From contig JAUVXU010000006.1 in NCBI GenBank assembly GCA_030603445.1, forward strand, positions 1 to 64,000: DNA of 64,000 nucleotides, written 5' to 3'. The stretch's first letter is position 1. Every line of letters begins with the position of its first letter. The stretch comes from Methanomicrobia archaeon. GTDB lineage: Archaea > Methanobacteriota_B > Thermococci > Methanofastidiosales > NM3. The notes under the pieces are model-generated. The model searched no databases and had not been told where the DNA came from. It worked only from the letters and a program-made list of their open reading frames with translations. Of this stretch, positions 15,777 to 26,857 are shown in pieces. A program made the position numbers and the translations under genes.

Positions 15777-17722
15777 TACATCCATCCCCAATGAGAAAAA
15801 TTGAAATGCTACTTTTAAAAGACGATAGGGACGTTCTTGTAAATGATATTTATAATATGGAATGCATTGAAATGGTAGAATGCAATATATGCGATAAGTA
15901 TTCTGTCCCTTCTACAACACGCGAGAGCGTCTCTCGTATCATACAAATCGATCGTATGCTTAACTTTATGGGCCACTATGCCTCACCAGAAAAGCTTTCC
16001 TTCTTTGAAACAATTCGTGGGAAGGAGATCAAGAAAAAAGAGGTTGGATTGCTTTCTGTAGAAGAATTGAATTTACAGGCACAAGACGTCATCATAGATT
16101 TAGATCCAAAGATTAAGGCTATAGAGCGCAAGATAGGAAACATAGAGGATGAACTAGAAGAACTTGAAGATAATATACACTTCCTAAGAGATCTTGTTGA
16201 TTTAGACGTTGATTTAGAACTATTGCATTCATCATCAAAGACATTAAAAGTGATTGGCATAATTATTGAAGAGGATGCCAAAGTTATAGGCAAGGCCATA
16301 TTCGATGCCACTGAGGGGCTTTGTTCCGTATCTTTTTGGAAGAACATGGTGTTTATAACAACATTCAAGGAGAAAGAGCGCAGCATCGATATTATTTTTT
16401 CAACTTATTCAATAAAGCGTTGTGTAGTACCTAATATGCAGGGAAAAGCCAAAGAACTGCTTCCAAAACTGGAATCAAAGGTTAGGGAACTAAAAGCGTT
16501 AAAAGAAGAACACATAACCGAGATACAGGAGCTTAATCGGTCTTGTGAATATGATCTAAGGACCCTAAAGGAACTCTTGGAAATAGAGGTGGAGAAATCC
16601 AATGCATTTAGGAAAATGGCTTCTACAAAGAACGTGATAGCTGTCGAGGGATATTGCCCTCTTAATAAAGAAAAAGAAGTCATTGAGAAATTATTAACAA
16701 ATGAACACATAGCATTAAGCATAAAGTCCCCAGATAAAGAACCACCAATAAAGCTTGATAACGGGGGATTTTTCAAACCTTTTGAAACACTTACAGAATT
16801 GTATGGCCTTCCAAAATATAAGGAGATAGACCCAACAAAGTTCTTCGCCATATTCTTCACAATGTTTTTTGGAATCATGATGACTGATTTTGTCTATGGT
16901 GTTTTTATCGCGATTATAGGATTTGTTTTGGCACGAAATGTTAAAGAAGGCGGAGTCCATGATGTGGCCGCAATCTTATTTTATGGCGGTCTTTCTACTG
17001 CAGTGTGCGGAATGGCATTTGGAAGTTATTTTGGTGATTTAGGCAATACATATCTAAACCTGAACCTACCTTTCATTGTTGATCCGTTGTATGGGGCTAT
17101 GAATATACTTATCTTTTCATTAGCTCTTGGGCTTATCCATTTGTCGTTTTCCAATGTTTTAGGAATAATACAAAGAGTGAGCAATGGCACATTTCGCGAG
17201 GCTATTATAGAGAACGTTTCTTGGTTATTGGTGATACTTGGAATATTAGGGGGCTCTTTAGCAATGGTATTAGGCTATTCTATGGAGATTATCAAATTAA
17301 TTGCTGGTATACCCATTGCCCTTTCCATAGCTATTGTCATGGTCAATGGCGTACGTGGCGGGCTTGCAGGCATCATAACGTCTTTTATGAGCATTCCTGG
17401 CTTTTTGGGGAACTGGCTCTCTTACACACGTTTGTTAGCCATGGCGCTTTCTACAGCAGGCATTGGGATGGTAATGAATTTATTTGCGTCAATGATATGG
17501 GGCATCAAGATAAGTGGACTTCAAATAGGCATCATTTTTGGCGTGCTAATGTTTTTAGGAGGCCATACATTTAATATGGCAATCAATGGATTGGGTGCTT
17601 TTGTCCATTCTTTACGTTTACATTATGTGGAATTTTTCAGTTATTTTTACAATGCTGAAGGAAAAAAGTTTGAACCTTTAAAGATAGAGAGAACATATAC
17701 TGAATATGTTAGGAAGGGGTGA
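15773..17722 (+). CDS. ahaI: A-ATP synthase subunit I (a)
   Basis: The 649-aa stator and ion-channel subunit. Residues 1-~340 are a cytoplasmic coiled-coil domain that binds the E-H stalks; the rest is a membrane domain of about eight helices with the conserved DPTKFFAIFFTMFFGIMMTD entry and the late segment SYTRLLAMALSTAGIGMVMN, which carries the conserved Arg facing the rotor ring. The C-terminal HSLRLHYVEFFSYFY motif is family-typical. The start overlaps ahaH; an in-frame ATG at 15791 (MRKIEML) is possible. Confidence 0.94.
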   Translation: MIHPSPMRKIEMLLLKDDRDVLVNDIYNMECIEMVECNICDKYSVPSTTRESVSRIIQIDRMLNFMGHYASPEKLSFFETIRGKEIKKKEVGLLSVEELNLQAQDVIIDLDPKIKAIERKIGNIEDELEELEDNIHFLRDLVDLDVDLELLHSSSKTLKVIGIIIEEDAKVIGKAIFDATEGLCSVSFWKNMVFITTFKEKERSIDIIFSTYSIKRCVVPNMQGKAKELLPKLESKVRELKALKEEHITEIQELNRSCEYDLRTLKELLEIEVEKSNAFRKMASTKNVIAVEGYCPLNKEKEVIEKLLTNEHIALSIKSPDKEPPIKLDNGGFFKPFETLTELYGLPKYKEIDPTKFFAIFFTMFFGIMMTDFVYGVFIAIIGFVLARNVKEGGVHDVAAILFYGGLSTAVCGMAFGSYFGDLGNTYLNLNLPFIVDPLYGAMNILIFSLALGLIHLSFSNVLGIIQRVSNGTFREAIIENVSWLLVILGILGGSLAMVLGYSMEIIKLIAGIPIALSIAIVMVNGVRGGLAGIITSFMSIPGFLGNWLSYTRLLAMALSTAGIGMVMNLFASMIWGIKISGLQIGIIFGVLMFLGGHTFNMAINGLGAFVHSLRLHYVEFFSYFYNAEGKKFEPLKIERTYTEYVRKG

Positions 17723-17726
17723 ATTG

Positions 17727-18191
17727 ATGGATGGTGTTTCGTTAGCAATGATTGGAGCTGGTCTTGCAATAGGTATTGCAGCTATCGGTTCTGGTCTTGG
17801 CATAGGTATAGCAGGTGCAGCTGCCGCTGGCGCTGTGGCTGAGAACAAGAATAATTTTAAGAACTCTTTAATATTGGAGCTATTGCCTCAAACTCAAGTA
17901 ATATATGGTTTGATAGTTGCGTTCCTTATACTGTTCTTTACTGGACTTTTTAGTGGTGCAACAGAGGTATTACCGGAAAAAGCTGGGTTTGTTGCGATAG
18001 GAGCAGGACTTGCTGTGGGACTTTCAGGACTTTCAGCCATAGGCCAGGGCATCACATGCGCTGGCGGTATTGGGGCTGTATCTAAAGACCCATCGCTTTT
18101 GACGCAAAACATCGTGTTTGGTGCAATGTCTGAGATTGCGGCTGTATTTGGTCTTGCTGTCTCAATTTTAATGATACTATTTGGGATTTAA
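17727..18191 (+). CDS. ahaK: A-ATP synthase rotor proteolipid subunit K (c), four-helix type
   Basis: A 154-aa duplicated proteolipid with two hairpins (four TM helices). Glycine-rich helix GAGLAIGIAAIGSGLGIGIAG is followed by ILELLPQTQVIYG in hairpin 1; hairpin 2 has LSAIGQGITCAGG and AMSEIAAVFGL. The single canonical ion-binding Glu is in hairpin 2; hairpin 1 has Gln at the equivalent place and another Glu one turn earlier. The L-P-x-T-Q, Q and E residues match the Na+ ligands of Enterococcus NtpK. ATG 17727 is chosen over 17706 because AGGAAGGGGTGA precedes it and it avoids overlapping ahaI. Confidence 0.94.
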   Translation: MDGVSLAMIGAGLAIGIAAIGSGLGIGIAGAAAAGAVAENKNNFKNSLILELLPQTQVIYGLIVAFLILFFTGLFSGATEVLPEKAGFVAIGAGLAVGLSGLSAIGQGITCAGGIGAVSKDPSLLTQNIVFGAMSEIAAVFGLAVSILMILFGI

Positions 18192-18203
18192 GGTGGTATG
18201 TTG

Positions 18204-18854
18204 ATGGATCCTGAAAGTGACTCAGTTATTGATTTGAAATCCGCTTCAAGAAAAGGCACACGAAAAATCATTGAGAAGATCACGGCAGACGCAAATTTTG
18301 AGGCACAGAGCATACTTTCATACGCTGAGAAACAGGTGCAAGATATACTAAACAGCGCAATCAACGAATCCAACACTGCTAAACAAGAGATGCTCAAAAA
18401 AGGAAAACAAGAGGCCATAACAGAAAAAAACAGGATTTTATCACAAGCACGCCTTGATATGCGTAAGAAGATCCTTGTAGCAAAAGAAGAGCAGATCAAT
18501 AAAGTACTGGATGAAACGAAAAATACCCTTTCAGATCCTGACAGGATACCGGATTTCAAACAAGTAATAAAAGCTCTGACCTTAGAGGCATGTCTCTTTA
18601 TGGGGGGCGGGAAACTGTTGGTAAAGACAAATGCCAAAGGTGTTGGAATGTTAAAAGGGATGCAGGCAGACCTTGAGAAGGATATTACAAAAAAAACTGG
18701 TGTTACTACGAAACTTTCCCTCGTCGATGAAGGTATAGACGGCGTTGTTGTAGAATCAAGTCATGGCGTTGTTATAGATAATACCTTTCTTACACGCCTT
18801 GAGAGGCGAAAGCGTGAGATTCGTAAGGACCTTTCTGAAATATTGTTTAGGTGA
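18204..18854 (+). CDS. ahaE: A-ATP synthase subunit E
   Basis: Peripheral stalk subunit of 216 aa: a long N-terminal helix (GTRKIIEKITADANFEAQSIL) followed by a globular C-terminal domain containing VDEGIDGVVVESSHGVVIDNTFLTRLERRKREIR, which binds the top of the A3B3 head. The ORF track starts at 18198, but the Shine-Dalgarno AGGTGG is only about 1 nt from it, while ATG 18204 has normal spacing. Confidence 0.92.
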   Translation: MDPESDSVIDLKSASRKGTRKIIEKITADANFEAQSILSYAEKQVQDILNSAINESNTAKQEMLKKGKQEAITEKNRILSQARLDMRKKILVAKEEQINKVLDETKNTLSDPDRIPDFKQVIKALTLEACLFMGGGKLLVKTNAKGVGMLKGMQADLEKDITKKTGVTTKLSLVDEGIDGVVVESSHGVVIDNTFLTRLERRKREIRKDLSEILFR

Positions 18855-18860
18855 AATTAG

Positions 18861-19967
18861 ATGGATCTTGCTTATCTCTTCCTGGTGCCCGTTAGTATCA
18901 TATTATTAATCGTAGCCGCGAAGATAGCATCATTAGTTATGGATATAGCTCCGTTTGCATACCCAAATGCGCGCATCATGGCTAAACAGGGAAGAATTAT
19001 CAGCGAATCCACTTTTGAAGAGCTTTCTGAGGCAAGATCATTAGAAGATATTGTTAATCTTCTTAAGGAGACGGAGTATACAGACTACCTATCAAGATAT
19101 GTGGGCGAGGAATACGGTGTGTTGGACATAGAGCGAGCGTTTAACAATCATCTTGCAAGTGTTTATGAACAGGTGTACTCATTTTCCCCAGATTCAGTAA
19201 AGCCAATATTTGAAATATTGCTTAAGCGATGGGATATTGAGAATATAATCCGCACCCTTCGATGCATTTATGCAAACAAGAACCCGAATGAATATCTTAT
19301 AAATATAGGCACTTTCTCAGAAGCGCAACTCGACCAGTTGGCAAAGTCTAGTTCCACAGAGGAGGTGGCGATGTCGATATCTTCCGAGTTTGAGCATATC
19401 CTAAACAACGTACAGAATGAGGATCTAATCGTTATAGAAAATGAGTTGCTCCGTTACTACTATGAGTCGTTGTGGCATCACCTTGAGAATTCCCGTGACA
19501 AAAATATGCTGCTGTTTAAAGATTATTTTGGCATGCAGATAGATATAATTAACATTATGGCCGCCATGCGGCTTAACATCATGGAGGAAATAGAGGATAT
19601 AGCAGATAATTTTTTGCCTGTTACATACATGGTAAGTACTGAGGACCTCAAGAGCATAGTCTCTTCTGAGGAGATAAGTATGGTATTAAATATACTGTCA
19701 AACACACCATACTTTAGTATTTTTGAGTCAATGTTCACAGAGTATGAGAAAGCGAAGGACATCTCTGTTTTTGAGCGTGCTCTTCGTGATATGCTAATAA
19801 ATAAAGGAAAAGAGATATCTATACTAAATCCGCTTGGGATTGGCCCTGCGATAGGATATCTTACCCAGAAACTATCTGAGGTGCAGCGATTAAAAACAGT
19901 TGCAATTGGCATCTATGAGGGCATAGAACCAGACAAAATCAAACGATATGTGGGTGTAATGCAATGA
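18861..19967 (+). CDS. ahaC: A-ATP synthase subunit C
   Basis: The 368-aa funnel-shaped subunit C (d in vacuolar nomenclature) that couples the central shaft to the c ring. It is helical with no membrane domain apart from a hydrophobic N-terminal stretch (LVPVSIILLIVAAKIASLV), which is longer and more hydrophobic than I would expect for the soluble core. The conserved C-terminal region (NPLGIGPAIGYLTQKLSEVQRLKTVAIGI) is clear. The stop overlaps ahaF. Confidence 0.92.
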   Translation: MDLAYLFLVPVSIILLIVAAKIASLVMDIAPFAYPNARIMAKQGRIISESTFEELSEARSLEDIVNLLKETEYTDYLSRYVGEEYGVLDIERAFNNHLASVYEQVYSFSPDSVKPIFEILLKRWDIENIIRTLRCIYANKNPNEYLINIGTFSEAQLDQLAKSSSTEEVAMSISSEFEHILNNVQNEDLIVIENELLRYYYESLWHHLENSRDKNMLLFKDYFGMQIDIINIMAAMRLNIMEEIEDIADNFLPVTYMVSTEDLKSIVSSEEISMVLNILSNTPYFSIFESMFTEYEKAKDISVFERALRDMLINKGKEISILNPLGIGPAIGYLTQKLSEVQRLKTVAIGIYEGIEPDKIKRYVGVMQ

Positions 19968-20275
19968 GGGTTGCTGTTATAGGTGATGCAGACATTATCA
20001 CAGGATTTAGTCTTATAGGTGTTAAAGATGTATTTGCAACGGATGCAAAGCAAGATGAGGTTCAAGATGCTTTCAAGGCTGTTATTAAGGATAGTTCTAT
20101 AGGTATAATCGTCATTTCCCACTCCTTAGCAGAGCTTATCCGTGAAGATATAAAACGATTGAATCTTACTAAGAAGATTATACCAGTTATTGTTGAAGTG
20201 CCAGATAAAGGGAGCACCGAGGTTTTCGATCCGTTTGAAGAATTGATTAAAAAAGCGGTCGGTGTCAATATTTGA
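19964..20275 (+). CDS. ahaF: A-ATP synthase subunit F
   Basis: A 103-aa Rossmann-like regulatory shaft subunit, starting [20 protein letters not shown] and carrying [16 protein letters not shown], both family signatures. It overlaps ahaC by 4 nt and precedes ahaA by 10 nt. Confidence 0.92.
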   Translation: MRVAVIGDADIITGFSLIGVKDVFATDAKQDEVQDAFKAVIKDSSIGIIVISHSLAELIREDIKRLNLTKKIIPVIVEVPDKGSTEVFDPFEELIKKAVGVNI

Positions 20276-20285
20276 GGGTGATCAC

Positions 20286-22049
20286 ATGATAGAAGGAAAT
20301 ATAATCAAGATTTCAGGCCCTGTTGTCGTTGCTGAGAACATGAAAGGCGCAAAAATGTATGAGGTAGTTCGTGTAGGTGAACATAATCTTATTGGAGAAA
20401 TAATTGAGCTTATACATGACAGAGCTACAATGCAGGTATATGAGGAAACAGCAGGACTTCATGTAGGTGAAAAGGTAGTTTCCATGGGTAGTCCATTGTC
20501 GGTTAAATTAGGGCCAGGTCTTATCCGTAATATCTATGATGGCATACAGCGCCCTTTGGAAGACTTAAAGGCGGCCCAAGGCAATTTCATTGAAAAGGGG
20601 TTTTCAGCAGATGAGCTTCCCTTAAAAACGTGGAAGTTTACTCCAACAGTATCAGCAGGCACAACAATATCCGGGGGGATGGTCATTGGGGAGGTCCCAG
20701 AATCCGAGCTTGTTATTCATAAGATCCTCGTTCCTCCAAACGTTGAGGGAAAGCTTGTAGATATTGTGCCCAAAGGGGAGTACCACATAGAAGATGACGT
20801 AGCTACAGTTCTAACTACTGATGGTGAGAAGAAGCTAAAGATGTATCATTCGTGGCCTGTACGAGTTCCCCGGCCATATGTAAATAAGTTCCCCCCAGCT
20901 ATGCCTCTTGTGACAGGACAGCGCGTATTGGACACATTTTTTCCTATTGCAAAAGGTGGAACAGCAGGCATCCCGGGCGGTTTTGGTACAGGCAAAACAG
21001 TAACACAGCACCAGCTTGCCAAGTGGGCGGATGCCGAGATAGTGGTCTATGTCGGTTGTGGTGAGAGGGGCAATGAGATGACACAGGTACTAAACGAGTT
21101 CCCCAAGCTAAAAGATCCACGTACTGGAAAACCTATTACTGAGCGCACTGTACTAATAGCAAACACATCAAACATGCCTGTGGCAGCTCGTGAGGCATCA
21201 ATTTACACAGGAGTGACCATTGCCGAGTACTTTAGGGACATGGGTTATGATGTGGCACTAATGGCAGATTCTACCTCTAGATGGGCTGAGGCCTTACGTG
21301 AGATATCTGGCAGGCTTGAGGAAATGCCTGGTGAGGCAGGTTTTCCAGCTTATCTTTCTTCAAAATTATCTGGATTCTATGAGCGTAGCGGAAGGGTCGA
21401 ATCGCTATGTGGTGATTCAGGGTCTATATCAATTATAGGTGCAGTATCACCTCCTGGAGGGGATTTTAGTGAACCTGTTACCCAAAACACATTGCGTGTG
21501 GTCAAGGTCTTCTGGGCACTTGACAAATCCCTAAAAGATCAGCGACACTTCCCATCTATAAATTGGCTCACGTCTTATTCCCTTTATCTAGATGATGTGA
21601 ACCCATGGTGGAGTAAGAATGTGTCTTCCGAATGGAAGGAGACACGTGATAGGGCAATGGAGCTTTTACAAAAGGAAAATGAACTCAAAGAGATAGTACA
21701 ACTCATAGGACCGGATGCGCTTCCTGAGCGCGAGCGCGTTATACTACTGGCATCACAGATAATCCGGGAGGACTTTTTACAGCAAAACGCGTTCCATGAG
21801 GTGGATTCTTTTTGTTCAGAGAAGAAGCAGGTAGCAATGCTTAAGATCATGATGGACTTTTATGATATGGCAGTCAAGCTGGCGGATGAAGGTATCACTA
21901 TGTTAGAGATACGAGAAGTATCTGGTGTATCTAAAATAGCTCGTCTCAAATATATCAAGGAAGAAGATGTGGATAGTTATATTGTTGGGATATATGCTGA
22001 GTTAAAACAAGGTTATGAAAAACTTTTAGAAAATTACAAGGGGCGATAA
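20286..22049 (+). CDS. ahaA: A-ATP synthase catalytic subunit A
   Basis: Catalytic subunit of 587 aa. The P-loop is GGFGTGKT within [19 protein letters not shown], and the bulge (non-homologous) region occupies ~115-185. Other motifs are [12 protein letters not shown] and [25 protein letters not shown]. No intein interrupts the P-loop, unlike in some archaea. ATG 20286 ([12 protein letters not shown]), with GAGGGTGATC upstream, is preferred over the GTG at 20262 that would overlap ahaF. Confidence 0.96.
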   Translation: MIEGNIIKISGPVVVAENMKGAKMYEVVRVGEHNLIGEIIELIHDRATMQVYEETAGLHVGEKVVSMGSPLSVKLGPGLIRNIYDGIQRPLEDLKAAQGNFIEKGFSADELPLKTWKFTPTVSAGTTISGGMVIGEVPESELVIHKILVPPNVEGKLVDIVPKGEYHIEDDVATVLTTDGEKKLKMYHSWPVRVPRPYVNKFPPAMPLVTGQRVLDTFFPIAKGGTAGIPGGFGTGKTVTQHQLAKWADAEIVVYVGCGERGNEMTQVLNEFPKLKDPRTGKPITERTVLIANTSNMPVAAREASIYTGVTIAEYFRDMGYDVALMADSTSRWAEALREISGRLEEMPGEAGFPAYLSSKLSGFYERSGRVESLCGDSGSISIIGAVSPPGGDFSEPVTQNTLRVVKVFWALDKSLKDQRHFPSINWLTSYSLYLDDVNPWWSKNVSSEWKETRDRAMELLQKENELKEIVQLIGPDALPERERVILLASQIIREDFLQQNAFHEVDSFCSEKKQVAMLKIMMDFYDMAVKLADEGITMLEIREVSGVSKIARLKYIKEEDVDSYIVGIYAELKQGYEKLLENYKGR

Positions 22050-22050
22050 T

Positions 22051-23439
<1,389 letters not shown>

Positions 23440-23441
23440 AA

Positions 23442-24077
23442 ATGTCAATTGAGCAAATCAAGCCAACGCGTATGGCGTTACTGCAGCTAAAAAGGCGAAT
23501 TCAGCTGGCAAAAAAAGGCCATGAGCTACTAAAAAAGAAAAGAGACGCACTTGTAATGCAATTCTTTAACCTGGTAGCAGAGCGAAAGAACCTGCGTACA
23601 AAGGTGCATGAAGGGCTCGAGGAGGCTTACACATCACTTATCGAAGCTCAGATGCAGGTGGGAAAAAAGGAGTTTGAGAATCTTTCTCTTGCAATTCCTC
23701 CTACAGCAGAGTTTGATGTAAGGACATACAACATAATGGGAGTTGTAGTCCCTATTTTTAATTTACGAGGCAAGATAAAGCGCCCTTATACAAAAAGAGG
23801 ATATTCACTTATTAACACGTCCTCTAAGGTGGATGAGGTAGTTAATAAGTTCCAGAAACTATTGCGCGATATGATGGATCTGGCCGAAGTGGAGGAACAG
23901 GTACGTTTAGTTGCAGAAGAACTGGAAAGCACCAAGCGTCGCGTGAATGCTTTAGAATATGTACTTTTGCCAAAGCTTGACAAGACATACCGTTGGATAG
24001 AGCTATCCCTTGAGGAACGTGAGCGAGAAGACTTTTTCAGGCTCAAGAGAATGAAAAATGTATTAAAAGGTGAATAG
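23442..24077 (+). CDS. ahaD: A-ATP synthase central shaft subunit D
   Basis: A 211-aa coiled-coil shaft subunit: IKPTRMALLQLKRRIQLAKKGHELLKKKRD at the N-terminus and KRRVNALEYVLLPKLDKTYRWIELSLEEREREDFFRLKRMK at the C-terminus, the two antiparallel helices that rotate within A3B3. Length is normal. Confidence 0.95.
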   Translation: MSIEQIKPTRMALLQLKRRIQLAKKGHELLKKKRDALVMQFFNLVAERKNLRTKVHEGLEEAYTSLIEAQMQVGKKEFENLSLAIPPTAEFDVRTYNIMGVVVPIFNLRGKIKRPYTKRGYSLINTSSKVDEVVNKFQKLLRDMMDLAEVEEQVRLVAEELESTKRRVNALEYVLLPKLDKTYRWIELSLEEREREDFFRLKRMKNVLKGE

Positions 24078-24081
24078 ATAA

Positions 24082-24357
24082 GTGAATGAAGTAAAGAGAG
24101 CCGTGTTTTTTGTTTATTCAAATATTATCGCCTATACTACTTTACTCATTGGTGCCTTGACACTCTTTAAAATAGTCTTTAAATGGCCTGTGCCAGTATT
24201 AGGTGTTCTGATATTTTCAACTCTTCTTCTGGTGCATATTACGGCTTATAAGATGCTTAAAACACCTATTCATGAGGCGCATTTAGAAGTCCTCTTTAGA
24301 AGGATTGCACTAATATTTGTAGCATTTCTTCTAGCTTCACTTTTCCTCATTTTGTAA
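24082..24357 (+). CDS. Small membrane protein at the end of the ATPase operon
   Basis: A 91-aa hydrophobic protein with three predicted membrane segments: VYSNIIAYTTLLIGALTLFKIVF, VPVLGVLIFSTLLLVHITAY and RIALIFVAFLLASLFLIL, with a short basic loop between the second and third. It starts with GTG 4 nt after ahaD, so it is likely co-transcribed with the ATPase. I do not recognise a family. A role in assembly or an accessory membrane factor is speculation. It overlaps the convergent NAC gene by 21 nt. Confidence 0.6.
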   Translation: MNEVKRAVFFVYSNIIAYTTLLIGALTLFKIVFKWPVPVLGVLIFSTLLLVHITAYKMLKTPIHEAHLEVLFRRIALIFVAFLLASLFLIL

Positions 24358-24684
24358 TTCGACTATTGCTTGGGCTATATCTCCTTCGCTTTTCATAAGC
24401 ATTTCCTTTGCTTTTTCAGAAGATATCCCTGTCTGCTGCATAACAATCTCTATGTCTTCTTTAGGTATCACAACTTCCTTTTTCGCTTCTTCTTTTTTGT
24501 AACTGCCAATTATCTGAAATGTGCTTTGGCCTTGTACATGCGTTTTTGTTACCTGCGGTTTTTCAAATACAAGATTGCCATCAGGCGTTTCTATAGTAAC
24601 ACGAACTGCATTTATCTCTTCCTGGCTCATACCCATTTGTTTCATGAGTTTTTGCATCTTACGTGGATTCATTCCGGGCATCAT
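24337..24684 (-). CDS. nac: Nascent polypeptide-associated complex protein
   Basis: Archaeal NAC, 115 aa, a homodimeric ribosome-associated chaperone. It begins MMPGMNPRKMQKLMKQMG, has the NAC beta-barrel (VRVTIETPDGNLVFEKPQV...GQSTFQIIG) and ends in a UBA domain (PKEDIEIVMQQTGISSEKAKEMLMKSEGDIAQAIVEL). Transcribed toward the ATPase operon with a convergent overlap. Confidence 0.94.
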   Translation of the reverse strand: MMPGMNPRKMQKLMKQMGMSQEEINAVRVTIETPDGNLVFEKPQVTKTHVQGQSTFQIIGSYKKEEAKKEVVIPKEDIEIVMQQTGISSEKAKEMLMKSEGDIAQAIVELQNEEK

Positions 24685-24724
24685 GATATCACCTACTATT
24701 TCTATGATGTCTTAAATTGACTAT

Positions 24725-25948
24725 TTATGCGTTTTCCTTATTGCTGCCATTAATGAGTTTTTCTATTGCAAGATATCCTCCTGCGGCAAGCATACCAACA
24801 CCTGAGATTATGTACCACAAATATCTTGATGGTAGTGTGTCAAATATAACGCCGCCAACAAAAGGTCCTGTTGCGCCCCCCATACCCCATGTAAGGCTGT
24901 AAAATCCCATATAACGCCCTCTCTTGTCCTCTGGGGCGCTATTGGCAACAAATGCCATTTCCAAAGGAGAGATTATCAGTTCACCAGCGGTAAATACCGC
25001 CATGAATGCCATTATCCCCCAAAAGTCAGTGGCACGTGCCAGGATAATAAATGATGATGCATATATACATGAGCCAAATGCCATCATCTTTATTAGATTG
25101 AAACGCTCTATGTAGCGCGCAACAATCATCTGCAGTGTTACAACGGACCATGCATTTAGCGCCCATATATATCCCAACTGCTTGGTATTTATCATGGCGT
25201 CACTAACTGCAAATACTGGCATTGTGGTATTGGATTGGCTGTACATAAATGCAACAAGGACGCCAACCAGGGTGAAAAAGAAGAATCTTTTATCCTTAAG
25301 AACGCTCTTGTACTCATATACGTTTTTTATTACACTTCTTGACCTTGACTGCATTTCCTCTGTTGACGATTTTTTGGGAAGCGTCTCGGTAAGTAAAATA
25401 ATGACCATTATTCCAAATGCTATGTTGCTTATCCCGCCAACAATAAATACTAGTTTGAAGGATATGGATGCCAGGATTCCGCCTATCATTGCTCCAAGCC
25501 CCCATCCCAGATTTCCTCCTATCCTCCATAATCCAAAAGCTTCAACACGCCGTTCTGGGGCAATGATGTCTGTTACCATGGCTGATGACGCAGGCCAGAA
25601 GAGTGAGGCTAACATGCCTGTTACCACTATCATTGATGCAAGGAGAAGGGTATTGTCAATAAAGGCTATTCCCACCCATATTAACCCCCTTAACAAAAGG
25701 CTTATCTCCATAAGGCGTTTTCTTCCAAAATGATCTGCTAATGCCCCGCCAACAAGCTGGGAAAAGAATGAGGATATGTTCGTGACCATCCACATCATCC
25801 CTATTATCGCCATTGATATGCCCAAAGCTACGTTGAAGTAAACTGAAAGAAAAATAAACACCATGCTCATGCCTAGGGATGTTACTACGTCTCCTACAAA
25901 TATAACCCACATCTCTTTTGGGAATCCCCTTGGTATGAAGTTTGGCAT
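24725..25948 (-). CDS. MFS transporter
   Basis: A 407-aa major facilitator superfamily protein with twelve predicted helices. The loop 2-3 motif is GGALADHFGRKRLMEISL and its repeat in the second half is weaker. Residue pattern resembles drug or sugar-phosphate exporters, but the substrate cannot be read from sequence. No ribosome binding site is evident ahead of the ATG, consistent with a leaderless message. Confidence 0.85.
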   Translation of the reverse strand: MPNFIPRGFPKEMWVIFVGDVVTSLGMSMVFIFLSVYFNVALGISMAIIGMMWMVTNISSFFSQLVGGALADHFGRKRLMEISLLLRGLIWVGIAFIDNTLLLASMIVVTGMLASLFWPASSAMVTDIIAPERRVEAFGLWRIGGNLGWGLGAMIGGILASISFKLVFIVGGISNIAFGIMVIILLTETLPKKSSTEEMQSRSRSVIKNVYEYKSVLKDKRFFFFTLVGVLVAFMYSQSNTTMPVFAVSDAMINTKQLGYIWALNAWSVVTLQMIVARYIERFNLIKMMAFGSCIYASSFIILARATDFWGIMAFMAVFTAGELIISPLEMAFVANSAPEDKRGRYMGFYSLTWGMGGATGPFVGGVIFDTLPSRYLWYIISGVGMLAAGGYLAIEKLINGSNKENA

Positions 25949-26005
25949 TGTATTTTGGAACTTGGCATAGTATTTAATTATTTCGAATAAAAGAGATGAA
26001 GATTT

Positions 26006-26857
26006 TTAGTATTTATGCAGCACTCCTCTTTTCTTCGCTTTTCGTTCCATGTAGTTATAAAATACGTAACCTAAAGGTATTAGGATAAATATGTAGCAAG
26101 ATAAAATAGCTATACTGGTTCCCTGCATAAGCAGTGATTCATCACGGATAAGAACATTTCTGGCTGCTAGGACAGCTTGCGTCATTGGCAATGACAAGGA
26201 TATTTTCTGTATAGCTATTGGGAGCACTTCTAAGGGATATGCCATCGGTACAATAAGGGAGAACAGGCCATCAACGAAGTGCAGTATAGTATGGGATTCC
26301 TTGTAGACTAGTATTGTGCCAGCTAGTATTAAACCAAAACCAAACATGGCAAAAAACAATAATATCATTATTATTATGGCATCAGGGGCACGGGACCAGG
26401 CTAGTTGAACGTCAAGGAACATGACGCCAAGAACAAGCAGCCCGATAATATAGAACGAGGACCATATTGTGGATGCAACAAGTTTTCCTAAAAAGAAGTC
26501 GAACTTGCTAACTGGGCATGCATAGATGGATTCGAACGTTCCCCTAAACGATTCTAATCTTATTGCAAATGCCATTAACCAGAGCATATTGAAACTTACA
26601 AGCGTTATTATCGTGCCAACGAGGATAAATGTGGGCATATGCGATATCCCTGTAAGTTCATAGAGCGTTTCAGATGTGCTTCCTCCAAGAATCGCTTTAC
26701 CGAAAAGTAGAAATGGCACCACCCACACTAGGGGGCCTAAAAATCGTGACACAACACGAAGGGGGTAACGAATGTTTGAGATTAGTAGTTCGTACTTTGC
26801 TATAGATAACACTACCACCAGATGCTCTTTGGCGCCTATTTTCTTAGTGCGTTGCAA
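26006..26857 (-). CDS. ABC-2 type transporter permease
   Basis: A six-helix ABC-2 permease related to the gene just upstream, forming a probable heterodimer with it. Residues such as GTFESIYACPVSKFDFFLGKLVAS match the ABC-2 membrane domain. The ORF track begins at 26917, deep inside the preceding gene. I prefer the TTG at 26857 because GGAGGGGAGAT directly precedes it; ATG 26890 is an alternative. The last gene of a three-gene exporter operon. Confidence 0.82.
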   Translation of the reverse strand: MQRTKKIGAKEHLVVVLSIAKYELLISNIRYPLRVVSRFLGPLVWVVPFLLFGKAILGGSTSETLYELTGISHMPTFILVGTIITLVSFNMLWLMAFAIRLESFRGTFESIYACPVSKFDFFLGKLVASTIWSSFYIIGLLVLGVMFLDVQLAWSRAPDAIIIMILLFFAMFGFGLILAGTILVYKESHTILHFVDGLFSLIVPMAYPLEVLPIAIQKISLSLPMTQAVLAARNVLIRDESLLMQGTSIAILSCYIFILIPLGYVFYNYMERKAKKRGVLHKY

